DNA of 64,000 nt from CAMAXB01 sp964476565 (lineage in GTDB: Bacteria; Verrucomicrobiota; Verrucomicrobiia; Opitutales; Opitutaceae): the NCBI GenBank assembly GCA_964476565.1, contig CAYZBG010000009.1, positions 1-64,000 on the forward strand, in the 5' to 3' direction. The position numbers and the translations under genes were made by a program. Below are positions 50,100-58,777 of the stretch, piece after piece. Under the pieces are notes generated by a model, which did not search any database, was not told where the DNA came from, and saw nothing but the letters and a program-made list of their open reading frames with translations. Every line of letters begins with the position of its first letter. Position 1 is the first letter of the stretch.

Positions 50100-51908
50100 A
50101 TGCGCCGTTTGCTGTTCGCCCTGCTTTGCCTCGTTGCCACCACCGCGGCATCCGCGGTGTCTCACCGCGCGCCGGTCGGCACCCTCATCGTTGACGCGTC
50201 TGATTTCGTGCAACACATGCCGGCGCGGAATACCCTGACCGAGGCGCGACCCGTCGGCGAGGCCACCTGGTTGTTCAACAACACCGGCATGGTGCTGCGT
50301 GCCGCCGAGCCGGCGCTCGCGCGGGTACAGGTCGCCGAGGCCGGCACTTACCACCTGCGGGTGCGGACGGCCGCAGGCGGAACGGGGGGCTTCAAGATCG
50401 ACCTGGGCGGACGCCTCGCCACACCGACCTTCGGCGGCGCCCAGCCGGCATGGACCGACGGAGGATCGTTCGTCCTGCCGGCCGGGCCGTTGGAGATCCG
50501 GCTGACCGAGGTCACGCCGTCACCGATCTTCGATGTGCTGGTGCTGACGCGGGACGCGGCATTCGCGGAGCAGGACCTGCGTCCCCTGCAGTTTCCGGCG
50601 GAGGTGACCCTGCTCAAAGAGTACCGCATTCCGCCGGCCCATGCGGTGAAGTTTGGCGACCTCACCGGGGATGGTCGGATGGATTTCGTCGTGCTGACGC
50701 CAAACTATTCCGCGCATGCGTTCGACCACGATGGTCGGGCGCTCTGGAGCTACGAGGCGCCGGCGGAGAACACGCGGTTGCGCGGGGAGTTCGAGGCTCC
50801 GGGTGTCGTCTGGGATTTCGACGGCGATGCCCGCGCCGAAGTCGTGCATTGGCGGCAGATCGATGGCCGGCAATGGATTGTCCTGGCCGATGGCGTGACC
50901 GGCGCGGTGAAACACCAGGTCGAGTGGCCTGCCAAACCGTGGCCGCATGTGTACAACAATTTCCGCCTGGCGGTGGCGCGGTTGAAGCCTGGCCGGGCCA
51001 ACCACCTCGCGGTGTTGTGCGATTCCGGCGATCAAATCAGCGTGGCGGCGTACGATGCTCAGCTGCAACCGCTCTGGCGGCACGATCACGCGCTGCGCAA
51101 GGACCACCTCGGACATTATATCTACCCGCGCGACGTGACGGGCGATGGGGTTGACGAGGTGTTCGTGAGTCACCTCGGCTTCGATGCGTCCGGGCACCGG
51201 CTGTGGAGCAACCTGGGCACGTTCCCGGTGCACCATGATCACGTGGACAGCTTCCGTTTTGGCGACCTCGACGGCGACGGGAGAATCGAGGCGATGGGAG
51301 CAGTCAGCGACATCGGCACGGTGGTCTTCGATGCGCAGACCGGAGTGATCCGATGGATGCGTCGGGCCAACCATGCGCAACAGATCGAGTGGGGGCATTT
51401 TCTGCGCGACGTGCCGGGGCCGCAGGTCGTGGTGAGTGGCCGCCTCTACGGCGACCGCGCGGCTGGCGAGCCGTACCTGCGGGGCGTGGTGCATTATTTT
51501 CTGCCCGACGGGGGCGCGCCGGCTTCGCGTTCACCCTGGCCGGAGCAGAACCCGGTCAACTCCGCTTACCGCCAGGCCGGGCCGAGTGTCGGGGCTCTCG
51601 TGCAGTGGCCGCAGAACCCGTTGAACGGAAATCCGGAGCTGGTGAAAGGCGACTGGCGCGGCGACGGGGTACCGCGGCTTTTCTGGCATCGGTTTCAACT
51701 CGATGCTCACGGCGTCGGCACCCTCGCCTTTGCCCAGGAGGTGTACCACATGTTCGATTTCATCGGCAACGGCGCGGAGCAGGTGGTCGCGCTGAACAAA
51801 GGGCAGGGCATCCTGCAAATCTACGGCTACCGTGACGCGCCCCCCGGGCTGGCCCGACGAGAGTCCGAATACCTGCGCCACCACGTGGCGAACCACACCC
51901 ACTACTGA
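50100..51908 (+). CDS. FG-GAP repeat protein with carbohydrate-binding region
   Basis: The 602-residue protein has a signal peptide (M-R-R-L-L-F-A-L-L, cleavage after A-S-A), an N-terminal sandwich-like region (about 30-155, T-Y-H-L-R-V-R-T) that may bind sugars, then a beta-propeller of FG-GAP/VCBS repeats with acidic D-x-D-x-D loops (D-L-T-G-D-G-R-M-D, D-F-D-G-D-A-R-A-E, D-L-D-G-D-G-R-I-E). The final N-H-T-H-Y matches the C-terminus of rhamnogalacturonan-lyase-like proteins by recollection. Start 50100 is chosen for the signal peptide. It converges with the LacI-type gene eight bases away. Confidence 0.72.
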   Translation: MRRLLFALLCLVATTAASAVSHRAPVGTLIVDASDFVQHMPARNTLTEARPVGEATWLFNNTGMVLRAAEPALARVQVAEAGTYHLRVRTAAGGTGGFKIDLGGRLATPTFGGAQPAWTDGGSFVLPAGPLEIRLTEVTPSPIFDVLVLTRDAAFAEQDLRPLQFPAEVTLLKEYRIPPAHAVKFGDLTGDGRMDFVVLTPNYSAHAFDHDGRALWSYEAPAENTRLRGEFEAPGVVWDFDGDARAEVVHWRQIDGRQWIVLADGVTGAVKHQVEWPAKPWPHVYNNFRLAVARLKPGRANHLAVLCDSGDQISVAAYDAQLQPLWRHDHALRKDHLGHYIYPRDVTGDGVDEVFVSHLGFDASGHRLWSNLGTFPVHHDHVDSFRFGDLDGDGRIEAMGAVSDIGTVVFDAQTGVIRWMRRANHAQQIEWGHFLRDVPGPQVVVSGRLYGDRAAGEPYLRGVVHYFLPDGGAPASRSPWPEQNPVNSAYRQAGPSVGALVQWPQNPLNGNPELVKGDWRGDGVPRLFWHRFQLDAHGVGTLAFAQEVYHMFDFIGNGAEQVVALNKGQGILQIYGYRDAPPGLARRESEYLRHHVANHTHY

Positions 51909-51916
51909 CCGGCGGC

Positions 51917-52972
51917 TCAGGCCGGGACCGCGGATCGGCGCACGGGCGCGCTCTTCACGTCGCGGATGGTCGGACCGTCGACCCATCGGGCGGGGATGGT
52001 GGTGAGCGAGGGCAGGGGCGGGATGCCGGGATCGTTGCGGTGCAGCTGGGCGATGACTGCCTCCGCGCCTTGCGCCCCCAGCCGCCGCGGCTGCAGGTCC
52101 AGCCCGGCGCAGGGCACGTCCTGTATGAGCACGTTGAGACAGAAGAACCCATGGCTCGCCGGGATGCGCGCGCCTGCCGACCGCATCCACACCATGGCTT
52201 CGGTGCGATGACCGAGGACCACGTCGGGCTTGTGCTCCTTGAACCAGGCAATGAACTTCTCGCGCGTCAGCTCCTCGGATACGAGGGCCGGGATCGTTTC
52301 GACGCCCGGCGTACGTTGTTGGAAGGCCAGAAACGCGCCCTCCCACCGATGCTGCAGGCGCTCGTCGTGATGCTTCTGGAGGAAGAGACCCGGGCGCCGG
52401 TAACCGAGCGCGTGCAAACGCTGCAGTCCGTGCATCATCGACCGGTAATGGTCGGAGCAGATCGTGTGGAGCGCGGGCTTTTCGATGATGTAGTCGGTGT
52501 AGACCCCCGCATACCGTGACCAGTCGAGCGCGGTGTAATCCGGATCGCCCCAGGCCGGGAGCAGAAGCAGGCCCCGAATGCCGCGCGATTGCAGAATCGT
52601 GTTGAGCCGCGGCAGGGTGATCCCATCCCGGCCCGCCGTGAACTGCTCGATCTTAAAGCCCAGCTCGCTGGCGCGTTCCGAAGCGCCGGCGATCAACTCC
52701 CGATGAAAGATCAGCGAGTGCGACGGCCGGTCAGGCTCATGGACGTCGACGGCGGCGATGACGCCGCGAAAGGACTGGCCACGGGAACGGCGAATCTCGG
52801 ACATCACCGCCCCGGCGAGCGGATTGTGGTGATAGCCGGCGGCCTCGGCCGCGGCGCGAATGCGCTGGGCGGTTTCCTGATTGACCCGCGAGGAACCGCG
52901 CAGGGCTGCGGACACGGTGGTTCGCGACAGACCGAGGTCGCGGGCGATGGAACGTAGTGTCGGGGCAGACAT
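51917..52972 (-). CDS. LacI family transcriptional regulator
   Basis: The 351-residue protein has the LacI HTH (about 1-55: T-L-R-S-I-A-R-D-L-G-L-S-R-T-T-V-S-A-A-L-R and hinge A-A-G-Y-H-H-N-P-L-A) and a sugar-binding periplasmic-type core (about 65-340). It likely represses carbohydrate genes. It is opposite the FG-GAP protein, which makes a polysaccharide regulon plausible. The start at 52972 is the canonical HTH start; the frame continues upstream but without domain match. Confidence 0.92.
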   Translation of the reverse strand: MSAPTLRSIARDLGLSRTTVSAALRGSSRVNQETAQRIRAAAEAAGYHHNPLAGAVMSEIRRSRGQSFRGVIAAVDVHEPDRPSHSLIFHRELIAGASERASELGFKIEQFTAGRDGITLPRLNTILQSRGIRGLLLLPAWGDPDYTALDWSRYAGVYTDYIIEKPALHTICSDHYRSMMHGLQRLHALGYRRPGLFLQKHHDERLQHRWEGAFLAFQQRTPGVETIPALVSEELTREKFIAWFKEHKPDVVLGHRTEAMVWMRSAGARIPASHGFFCLNVLIQDVPCAGLDLQPRRLGAQGAEAVIAQLHRNDPGIPPLPSLTTIPARWVDGPTIRDVKSAPVRRSAVPA

Positions 52973-53273
52973 ACTTCGGACAGTCAGAGGTAGGGAGTGG
53001 GTTTTGCCTAGGAAGAAACGAAGAAAAGATCCGGGTCCGAAGGGGGTGGGGTGGCCGGACGTGCGGCAAGGGGCGCCGATCTTACAGGAGGAAGACGATG
53101 CGAATGCCGCGCGGGTTTCATTGGATGCGCCGCACGCGCCCTGGCGGATCCTCACCGGCCGGAAATCTGATTGGAATCTCCCGCCCCGACTTGTAACCGC
53201 GGCGGGGATGGGCAGCGTCTTGTTCAAGGCTCCGAGGCTCTGAACCGATTCGAGTCCGGACCCATTTTCTCGC
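52973..53273. other. Intergenic region before the MoxR operon
   Basis: The LacI-type gene (minus) and the TPR-peptidase gene (plus) diverge from this 301-bp stretch. It should hold both promoters. I found no clear gene or strong palindrome; TTTTGCCTAGGAAGAAA (about 53003) has weak symmetry and could be an operator. Confidence 0.5.
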
Positions 53274-55916
53274 ATGATGGTCCGTCCCGCTCTTCTCCGC
53301 TTTCGTTGGTCCGGCGGACGGAGTTTTTCCCAGGTTTTGCTCCTTGGGTTGACCCTGATGCTTCCCGGATTGGTCCGCGCCATGGAGCTCGATGCGGCGC
53401 GGGAGGCCCTGCGCGAAGGGCGTTACGAGGAGGTGATCGCCGGAGCCGAGGCCGCGGTGGCGGCGAATGCGGCCGGCGAATCCTGGCACCTGTTGCGGCT
53501 CGAGGCGCTGCTCGCGGTGGGTCGCTATCCTGACGCCGAGCAGGCGTTGTCGGAGGCGTTGACGAAAGAGACCGGCAGCATCCGGGTGCGCATGCTGGGG
53601 GCGGATATCTTGCGCGCCAACGGCCGTCCGGAGGACGCCTTTGAGCTGATCAAGGCGGTGCGGGTGCTGGTGCTGTCCCAGTCATGGGCCTACCGCGATC
53701 CGGTCAACCTGGTGACCTTCGGCCGCGCCGCGCTCGCTCTCGGTTCTGACGCCAAGGATGTGCTCGAGCGGGTCTACGCGCTGGCCGAGCGCTCGCCGCC
53801 GATTCCGCGCGAGTACTACCTTGCCAAAGGTGGGCTAGCCTTGGCCAAGCACGATTATCCGCTCGCGGCCACGACCTTCCGCGCCGGCATCGAACGGTTT
53901 CCCGGTGACCCCGACCTGCATTACGGCCTGGCCCGTGCCTACGAAAACGGCGATCGCGCCGCCATGCTCGGCGAACTCGAGATCGCGCTCCGCATCAACC
54001 CGCGGCATGTGCCGAGCCTCCTTCTTTCCGCCGAGCACCTGATTGCCGCGGAGGACTACCGCGAGGCCGAGTCGCGGCTGGGCGATGCCCGGGCCGTCAA
54101 TCCGTCCAGTCCGGAAGCGTGGGCGTTTCAGGCGGCGATCGCGCACCTGCGCAACCAGCCCGAGGGCGAACGCATCTCGCGCACCGAGGCGCTCAAGTTC
54201 TGGAAAACCAATCCCAAGGTCGACCACCTCATCGGCAAGACCCTCTCGCAAAAGTACCGGTTCGCGGAGGGTGCGGCCTATCAGCGCCAGGCGCTCGCGT
54301 TCGACCCCGATTACCTGCCGGCCAAATCGCAGCTCGCGGTCGACTTACTCCGCCTCGGCGAGGACCAGGAAGGCTGGCGTCTCGTCACCGAGGTGAACGC
54401 GCGTGACGGCTACAACGTCGAGGCCTTCAACCTCGTCACGCTCAGCGACACGCTGTCGAAGTACACGTCCCTCCGGAACGAGGACTTCATCATCCGCATG
54501 ACGAGCCATGAGGCCGCCGTGTACGGTCCCCGCGTGCTGGCGCTGCTCACCCGGGCCAAGGAGCGGCTGGTGCCGAAGTATGGCGTCGAACTGGCGCGCC
54601 CGACGATCGTTGAGATCTTCGCCGACCAACGCGACTTTGCCGTGCGCACCTTTGGCGTGCCCGACGTGCCGGGCTACCTCGGGGTTTGCTTTGGCCGCGT
54701 GGTCACGGCCAACAGCCCCGCGGCCAACGGTGGCCAGCCGGTCAATTGGGAGGCCGTGCTCTGGCACGAGTTCTGCCACGTCATCACCCTCCAGATGACC
54801 AAGAACAAGATGCCGCGCTGGTTGAGCGAGGGCATCTCGGTGTATGAAGAGCGCCAAGCGAGCGCTGTCTGGGGCGAACGGATGAATCCCCGCTATCGCG
54901 ACATGATCCTCGGCGGCCAACTCACGCCCGTCTCGCGTCTCAGCTCCGCCTTTCTCGCCCCGCGTTCGCCGCTGCACCTGCAGTTCGCGTACTTCCAGTC
55001 GTCGCTCGTCGTCGAGTTCATCGTCGAACGCTTCGGCTTCGGCCGCCTGCGCGAGATCCTGACCGATCTCGCCGCCGGCGAGGACATCAACGCCGCCATC
55101 GCCGCGCGCACGACCGCGATGGCCAACATCGAACGTGAGTTTGCGCTTTATGCGAAGGAACGCGCGGAAGGGCTTGGCCGCGGGCTCGACTGGACCAAAC
55201 CGCCTGAGGCAACCGTCGCCGATCCTGTCGCCTTCGCCCGCTGGGCCGGCGAGAATACGAACAACTACTGGGCCATCCTGTGGAATGCCCGCGACCGCGC
55301 TGCGCGGCAGGACTGGTCCGGCGTCACGACGCTGCTGCGGCCAGTGATCGAGAAATACCCCGAGCAGAGCGGCAGCGATAGCGCGTACCGTCTGCTCGCC
55401 GAGGCGGCCAAGGCGCAGGGCGACGTCGCCGGCGAACGTGCCATGCTGGAGGCGTTGGCGGAAGTCGATGGCACTGCCGTCGACGCCTACCTCCGCCTGA
55501 TGGAACTGGGCGAGGGGAGCGGCGATTGGGCGGCGGTGGCCCGCAACGCCGAGCGCTTCCTCGCGGTCAATCCTCTCGTGGCGCCCCCGTACCGTCGGCT
55601 CGGCCAGGCCAGCGCCGAGCTCGGTGCGCTGGCGATCGCGATCGATGCCTACCGCGTGCTGCTCGAACTCAATCCGAACGATCCGGCCGACGTGCACTTC
55701 CATCTCGCCCGCTGGCTGCACCGCAGCGGTGACGACGAAGGCGCGCGCCGTCACGCCCTGCGCGCCCTGGAAGATGCGCCGCGCTTTCGCGAGGCCCTGA
55801 ACCTGCTTCAGCGGGTGGTGCGTCGCATCGACGCGGCCCGGATCGAAGCCGAGGCCGCGGATGCGGCTCGCCCACCGCCCGCCGTCCCGCCACCGCCCGC
55901 CGCCCTTTCCCTGTGA
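53274..55916 (+). CDS. TPR and peptidase-MA-like secreted protein
   Basis: The 880-residue protein has an N-terminal export region (about 1-36, L-L-L-G-L-T-L-M-L-P-G-L), TPR-type helical repeats (about 37-390), a gluzincin-like domain with zinc motif H-E-F-C-H (about residues 498-502) followed by P-R-W-L-S-E-G-I, and further TPR repeats (about 640-850). This matches peptidase-MA-like proteins found with MoxR operons. Catalysis is predicted only. It overlaps the DUF4159 gene by four bases (GTGA) and starts the operon. Confidence 0.85.
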   Translation: MMVRPALLRFRWSGGRSFSQVLLLGLTLMLPGLVRAMELDAAREALREGRYEEVIAGAEAAVAANAAGESWHLLRLEALLAVGRYPDAEQALSEALTKETGSIRVRMLGADILRANGRPEDAFELIKAVRVLVLSQSWAYRDPVNLVTFGRAALALGSDAKDVLERVYALAERSPPIPREYYLAKGGLALAKHDYPLAATTFRAGIERFPGDPDLHYGLARAYENGDRAAMLGELEIALRINPRHVPSLLLSAEHLIAAEDYREAESRLGDARAVNPSSPEAWAFQAAIAHLRNQPEGERISRTEALKFWKTNPKVDHLIGKTLSQKYRFAEGAAYQRQALAFDPDYLPAKSQLAVDLLRLGEDQEGWRLVTEVNARDGYNVEAFNLVTLSDTLSKYTSLRNEDFIIRMTSHEAAVYGPRVLALLTRAKERLVPKYGVELARPTIVEIFADQRDFAVRTFGVPDVPGYLGVCFGRVVTANSPAANGGQPVNWEAVLWHEFCHVITLQMTKNKMPRWLSEGISVYEERQASAVWGERMNPRYRDMILGGQLTPVSRLSSAFLAPRSPLHLQFAYFQSSLVVEFIVERFGFGRLREILTDLAAGEDINAAIAARTTAMANIEREFALYAKERAEGLGRGLDWTKPPEATVADPVAFARWAGENTNNYWAILWNARDRAARQDWSGVTTLLRPVIEKYPEQSGSDSAYRLLAEAAKAQGDVAGERAMLEALAEVDGTAVDAYLRLMELGEGSGDWAAVARNAERFLAVNPLVAPPYRRLGQASAELGALAIAIDAYRVLLELNPNDPADVHFHLARWLHRSGDDEGARRHALRALEDAPRFREALNLLQRVVRRIDAARIEAEAADAARPPPAVPPPPAALSL

Positions 55917-56758
55917 AGAAAGTCGTCCTCCTGGTTCTCGCCTCCGCTCTGCTCGGCACCCTCGTGTGGGGCCAGCGCCGCGGCTGGGGGCGGGGCTGGA
56001 TTGGCGATGACGTGCGCACCGCGCGGGAGATTCCCTCCGGCAGCACCGGCACGCCGGTGTGGACCAATCCGGTCGATTTCGAGAAGGACGTCTTCACCTT
56101 CACGCGGATCCGGTACAGTCGCGGCGGGTTTGGTCGCGGCGGCGGCTGGAGCACGGATCTGCCCGATGCCGATCTCAATCTTTCCTACCGCCTGCAGCAG
56201 ATGACGTCGATGCGGGTCGATCCCAACGGACGCATTGTGTCGCTGACCGATCCCGAGCTGCTCGACTTCCCGTTCATCTACATCGTCGAACCGGGCAATC
56301 TGGCCTTCACCGACGACGAGGTGGGCGCGCTCCGCCGGTACCTGCTCAACGGCGGATTCCTCATGCTCGACGATTTCTGGGGCGAGCAGGCCTGGGCCAA
56401 CGTGGAGTACGCCTTCAAGCAGGTGTTTCCCGAACGGACGTTCAGCGAGCTGCCGATGGACCACCCGGTCTACTCGAGCATCTTTCCGATCAAGGGTAAG
56501 TTCCAGGTGCCGAACGTCGGCCTCGGCGCCGAGAGCCAGCACCATGGCATTACCTGGGAACGCGAGGATGCACGCGAGGTGCATCACCGGGCGCTCTTCG
56601 ACGACAAGGGCCGCCTGATGGTGCTTGCCCTGCACAACACCGACAACGGCGACGGCTGGGAGCGCGAAGGTGAGAGCGACTACTACTTCCACAATTTCTC
56701 CGAGAAGGTGGCCTACCCGCTCGCGATCAACGTCATCTTTTACATCATGACCCACTAA
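55913..56758 (+). CDS. DUF4159 domain protein, exported
   Basis: The 281-residue protein begins at a GTG overlapping the previous stop, has a signal peptide (V/M-K-K-V-V-L-L-V-L-A, cleavage after V-W-G-Q) and a DUF4159 domain (about 55-280) with F-T-R-I-R-Y, Y-R-L-Q-Q-M-T, L-L-N-G-G-F-L-M-L-D-D-F-W-G and the final I-N-V-I-F-Y-I-M-T-H. The fold resembles glutamine amidotransferase-like domains found in BatA-type proteins. Its function is not known; it is a regular member of MoxR operons. The next ATG overlaps its TAA. Confidence 0.88.
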   Translation: MKKVVLLVLASALLGTLVWGQRRGWGRGWIGDDVRTAREIPSGSTGTPVWTNPVDFEKDVFTFTRIRYSRGGFGRGGGWSTDLPDADLNLSYRLQQMTSMRVDPNGRIVSLTDPELLDFPFIYIVEPGNLAFTDDEVGALRRYLLNGGFLMLDDFWGEQAWANVEYAFKQVFPERTFSELPMDHPVYSSIFPIKGKFQVPNVGLGAESQHHGITWEREDAREVHHRALFDDKGRLMVLALHNTDNGDGWEREGESDYYFHNFSEKVAYPLAINVIFYIMTH

Positions 56759-57804
56759 TGAGCTTCGTACCTCCCGCTCCGTCCGAACCACCCCCGCTCA
56801 ACTCCGGCTCCTTCGATGCCGAACAACGCGCTGCCGAGCGCCTGATCGCGGGCCGCGCCCGCATCGAGGGCGAACTCGGCAAGGCCATCGTCGGACAGCG
56901 CGAGGTGATCGAGCAGATCATGATCGCGCTGGTCGCGGGCGGGCATTGCCTGATCACCGGCGCCCCCGGCCTCGCGAAGACGCTGCTCGTCAAATCGATC
57001 GCCCGCATCTTCGACCTGAAGTTCCAACGGGTGCAGTTCACGCCCGACCTCATGCCGGCCGACATCACGGGCACGGAGATTCTCCAGGACGTGGAAGGCG
57101 GGCGCCGCCTCATCTTCGTCAAGGGCCCCGTCTTCGCCAACATTGTCCTCGCCGACGAAATCAACCGCACGCCGCCCAAGACCCAGGCGGCGTTGCTCGA
57201 GGCGATGCAGGAACACCAGGTGACCGCTGCCGGCGTGCGTTACGCGCTGCCGGAACCGTTCTTCGTGCTCGCGACCCAGAACCCGATCGAGATGGAGGGA
57301 ACCTATCCCTTGCCCGAGGCGCAGCTCGACCGCTTCATGTTCAACGTGGTGATGGATTACCTGCCGGTCGACGACGAGGTGGCCGTCGTGACGCGCACCA
57401 CCGCCAAGGCGAACGCCGATATCCAGCCGATCTTCAACGGCGACGATGTGCTGGGATTCCACGATCTCGTGCGGTCCGTGCCGGTCGCGGAGGAAATGGT
57501 GCGTTACGCCGTGCAACTCGCCGCCGCCTCGCGGCCGAACCAGGCCGGCGCACCGTCCTTTGTGAACGACTGGGTGGGCTGGGGCGCGGGTACGCGTGCC
57601 GGACAGAACCTGATCCTTGGCGCGAAGGCCCGCGCGCTGCTCCAGGGCCGCGCCCACGTCTCGCTCGATGATGTACGCGCGATCGCGCTGCCCACGCTGC
57701 GTCACCGCATCCTGCTCAACTACCGCGCCGAAGCCGAGGGCGTGCGCATCGAGGACGTGATCCGACGCCTGCTCGAGACCGTGCCCGCGCCGGTCGGCCG
57801 TTGA
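56758..57804 (+). CDS. MoxR family AAA+ ATPase
   Basis: The 348-residue protein is a MoxR chaperone-type ATPase: G-A-P-G-L-A-K-T (Walker A), V-L-A-D-E-I-N-R-T-P-P-K-T-Q-A-A-L-L-E-A-M-Q-E (Walker B), A-T-Q-N-P-I-E-M-E-G-T-Y-P-L-P-E-A-Q-L-D-R-F (sensor). MoxR proteins act on VWA-domain partners; the DUF58 and BatA genes downstream are the likely clients. Its start overlaps the DUF4159 stop by one base. Confidence 0.96.
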   Translation: MSFVPPAPSEPPPLNSGSFDAEQRAAERLIAGRARIEGELGKAIVGQREVIEQIMIALVAGGHCLITGAPGLAKTLLVKSIARIFDLKFQRVQFTPDLMPADITGTEILQDVEGGRRLIFVKGPVFANIVLADEINRTPPKTQAALLEAMQEHQVTAAGVRYALPEPFFVLATQNPIEMEGTYPLPEAQLDRFMFNVVMDYLPVDDEVAVVTRTTAKANADIQPIFNGDDVLGFHDLVRSVPVAEEMVRYAVQLAAASRPNQAGAPSFVNDWVGWGAGTRAGQNLILGAKARALLQGRAHVSLDDVRAIALPTLRHRILLNYRAEAEGVRIEDVIRRLLETVPAPVGR

Positions 57805-57820
57805 CCGGCAAGGCTCGCCC

Positions 57821-58777
57821 ATGCCCGCCGCCGCGCCCTCGCTGCCGTCCGCCCGCCTCATCGCGCCCCAGGCGCTGATGACGATCCGCAACCTCGAGTT
57901 GCGGGCGCGTTCGGTTGTCGAGGGTTTCTGGCACGGGTTGCACCGCAGTCCGTACCACGGCTTCTCGGTCGAGTTCACCGAGTACCGGCAGTACGCGCCG
58001 GGCGACGATCCGCGCTACGTCGACTGGCGGGTGTGCGCACGGACCGACCGGTACTTCATCAAGAAGTTCGAGGACGAGACCAACCTGCGTTGCCATCTGC
58101 TGGTCGACCGCAGCCGCTCGATGTCGTACGGCTCGGCCGGTTACACCAAGGCCGACTATGCCGCGACGCTGGCGGCCACGCTGGGCTACTTCCTGCACCG
58201 CCAGGGCGACGCGGTGGGGCTGCTCGCCTTCGACGGCGAGGTGCGCGACTACTTTCCCGCCCGGCATCGCACGAGCCACCTGCGCCAGATCATGCATGCG
58301 CTGGAGACGCCGTCAGAGGGACGCGGCACGGACCTGTGTGCTCCGCTGGAACGCATCACCACGCTCGTGCGCAAACGCGGCATGATGGTGCTCGTCTCCG
58401 ATTTCCTCGCTCCGATCGAGCGGCTGGAGCGCAGCCTCGTCGGGCTGACCGCCGCTGGTCATGAGCTGACCGTGTTCCAGATTCACGATCCGGCTGAGCT
58501 GACGCTCGGGCTGGGCGAGGCGGCGGTGTTTGAGGACGTTGAGTCGGCGCAGACGCTCTACATCGACCCGGCCGCCGCGCGCGCCGACTATGTGCGGCGC
58601 TGGCGCGAGCATCATGACGCGATTGCCGCGATCGGCCGCAAACTCGGGGTGAGCCTGCATCAGGTCTCGACCGACCAGCCGCTTGAGTTGGCCCTGTTCG
58701 ATTTCCTGCAGGCGCGGATGCGTCGCGGCCGCCAGGTCCGCACTCGCGGCGGCAACACGGGAGCCCCGGCGTCATGA
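57821..58777 (+). CDS. DUF58 domain protein
   Basis: The 318-residue protein has the DUF58 signature G-F-S-V-E-F-T-E-Y-R-Q-Y-A-P-G-D-D-P-R-Y-V-D-W (near residue 50) and a VWA-like fold with a MIDAS-type L-L-V-D-R-S-R-S-M-S (near residue 95). No signal peptide or membrane span is evident, so it is likely cytoplasmic or peripherally attached. It usually works with MoxR. It is 16 bases after moxR and overlaps the BatA gene by four bases. Confidence 0.94.
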   Translation: MPAAAPSLPSARLIAPQALMTIRNLELRARSVVEGFWHGLHRSPYHGFSVEFTEYRQYAPGDDPRYVDWRVCARTDRYFIKKFEDETNLRCHLLVDRSRSMSYGSAGYTKADYAATLAATLGYFLHRQGDAVGLLAFDGEVRDYFPARHRTSHLRQIMHALETPSEGRGTDLCAPLERITTLVRKRGMMVLVSDFLAPIERLERSLVGLTAAGHELTVFQIHDPAELTLGLGEAAVFEDVESAQTLYIDPAAARADYVRRWREHHDAIAAIGRKLGVSLHQVSTDQPLELALFDFLQARMRRGRQVRTRGGNTGAPAS

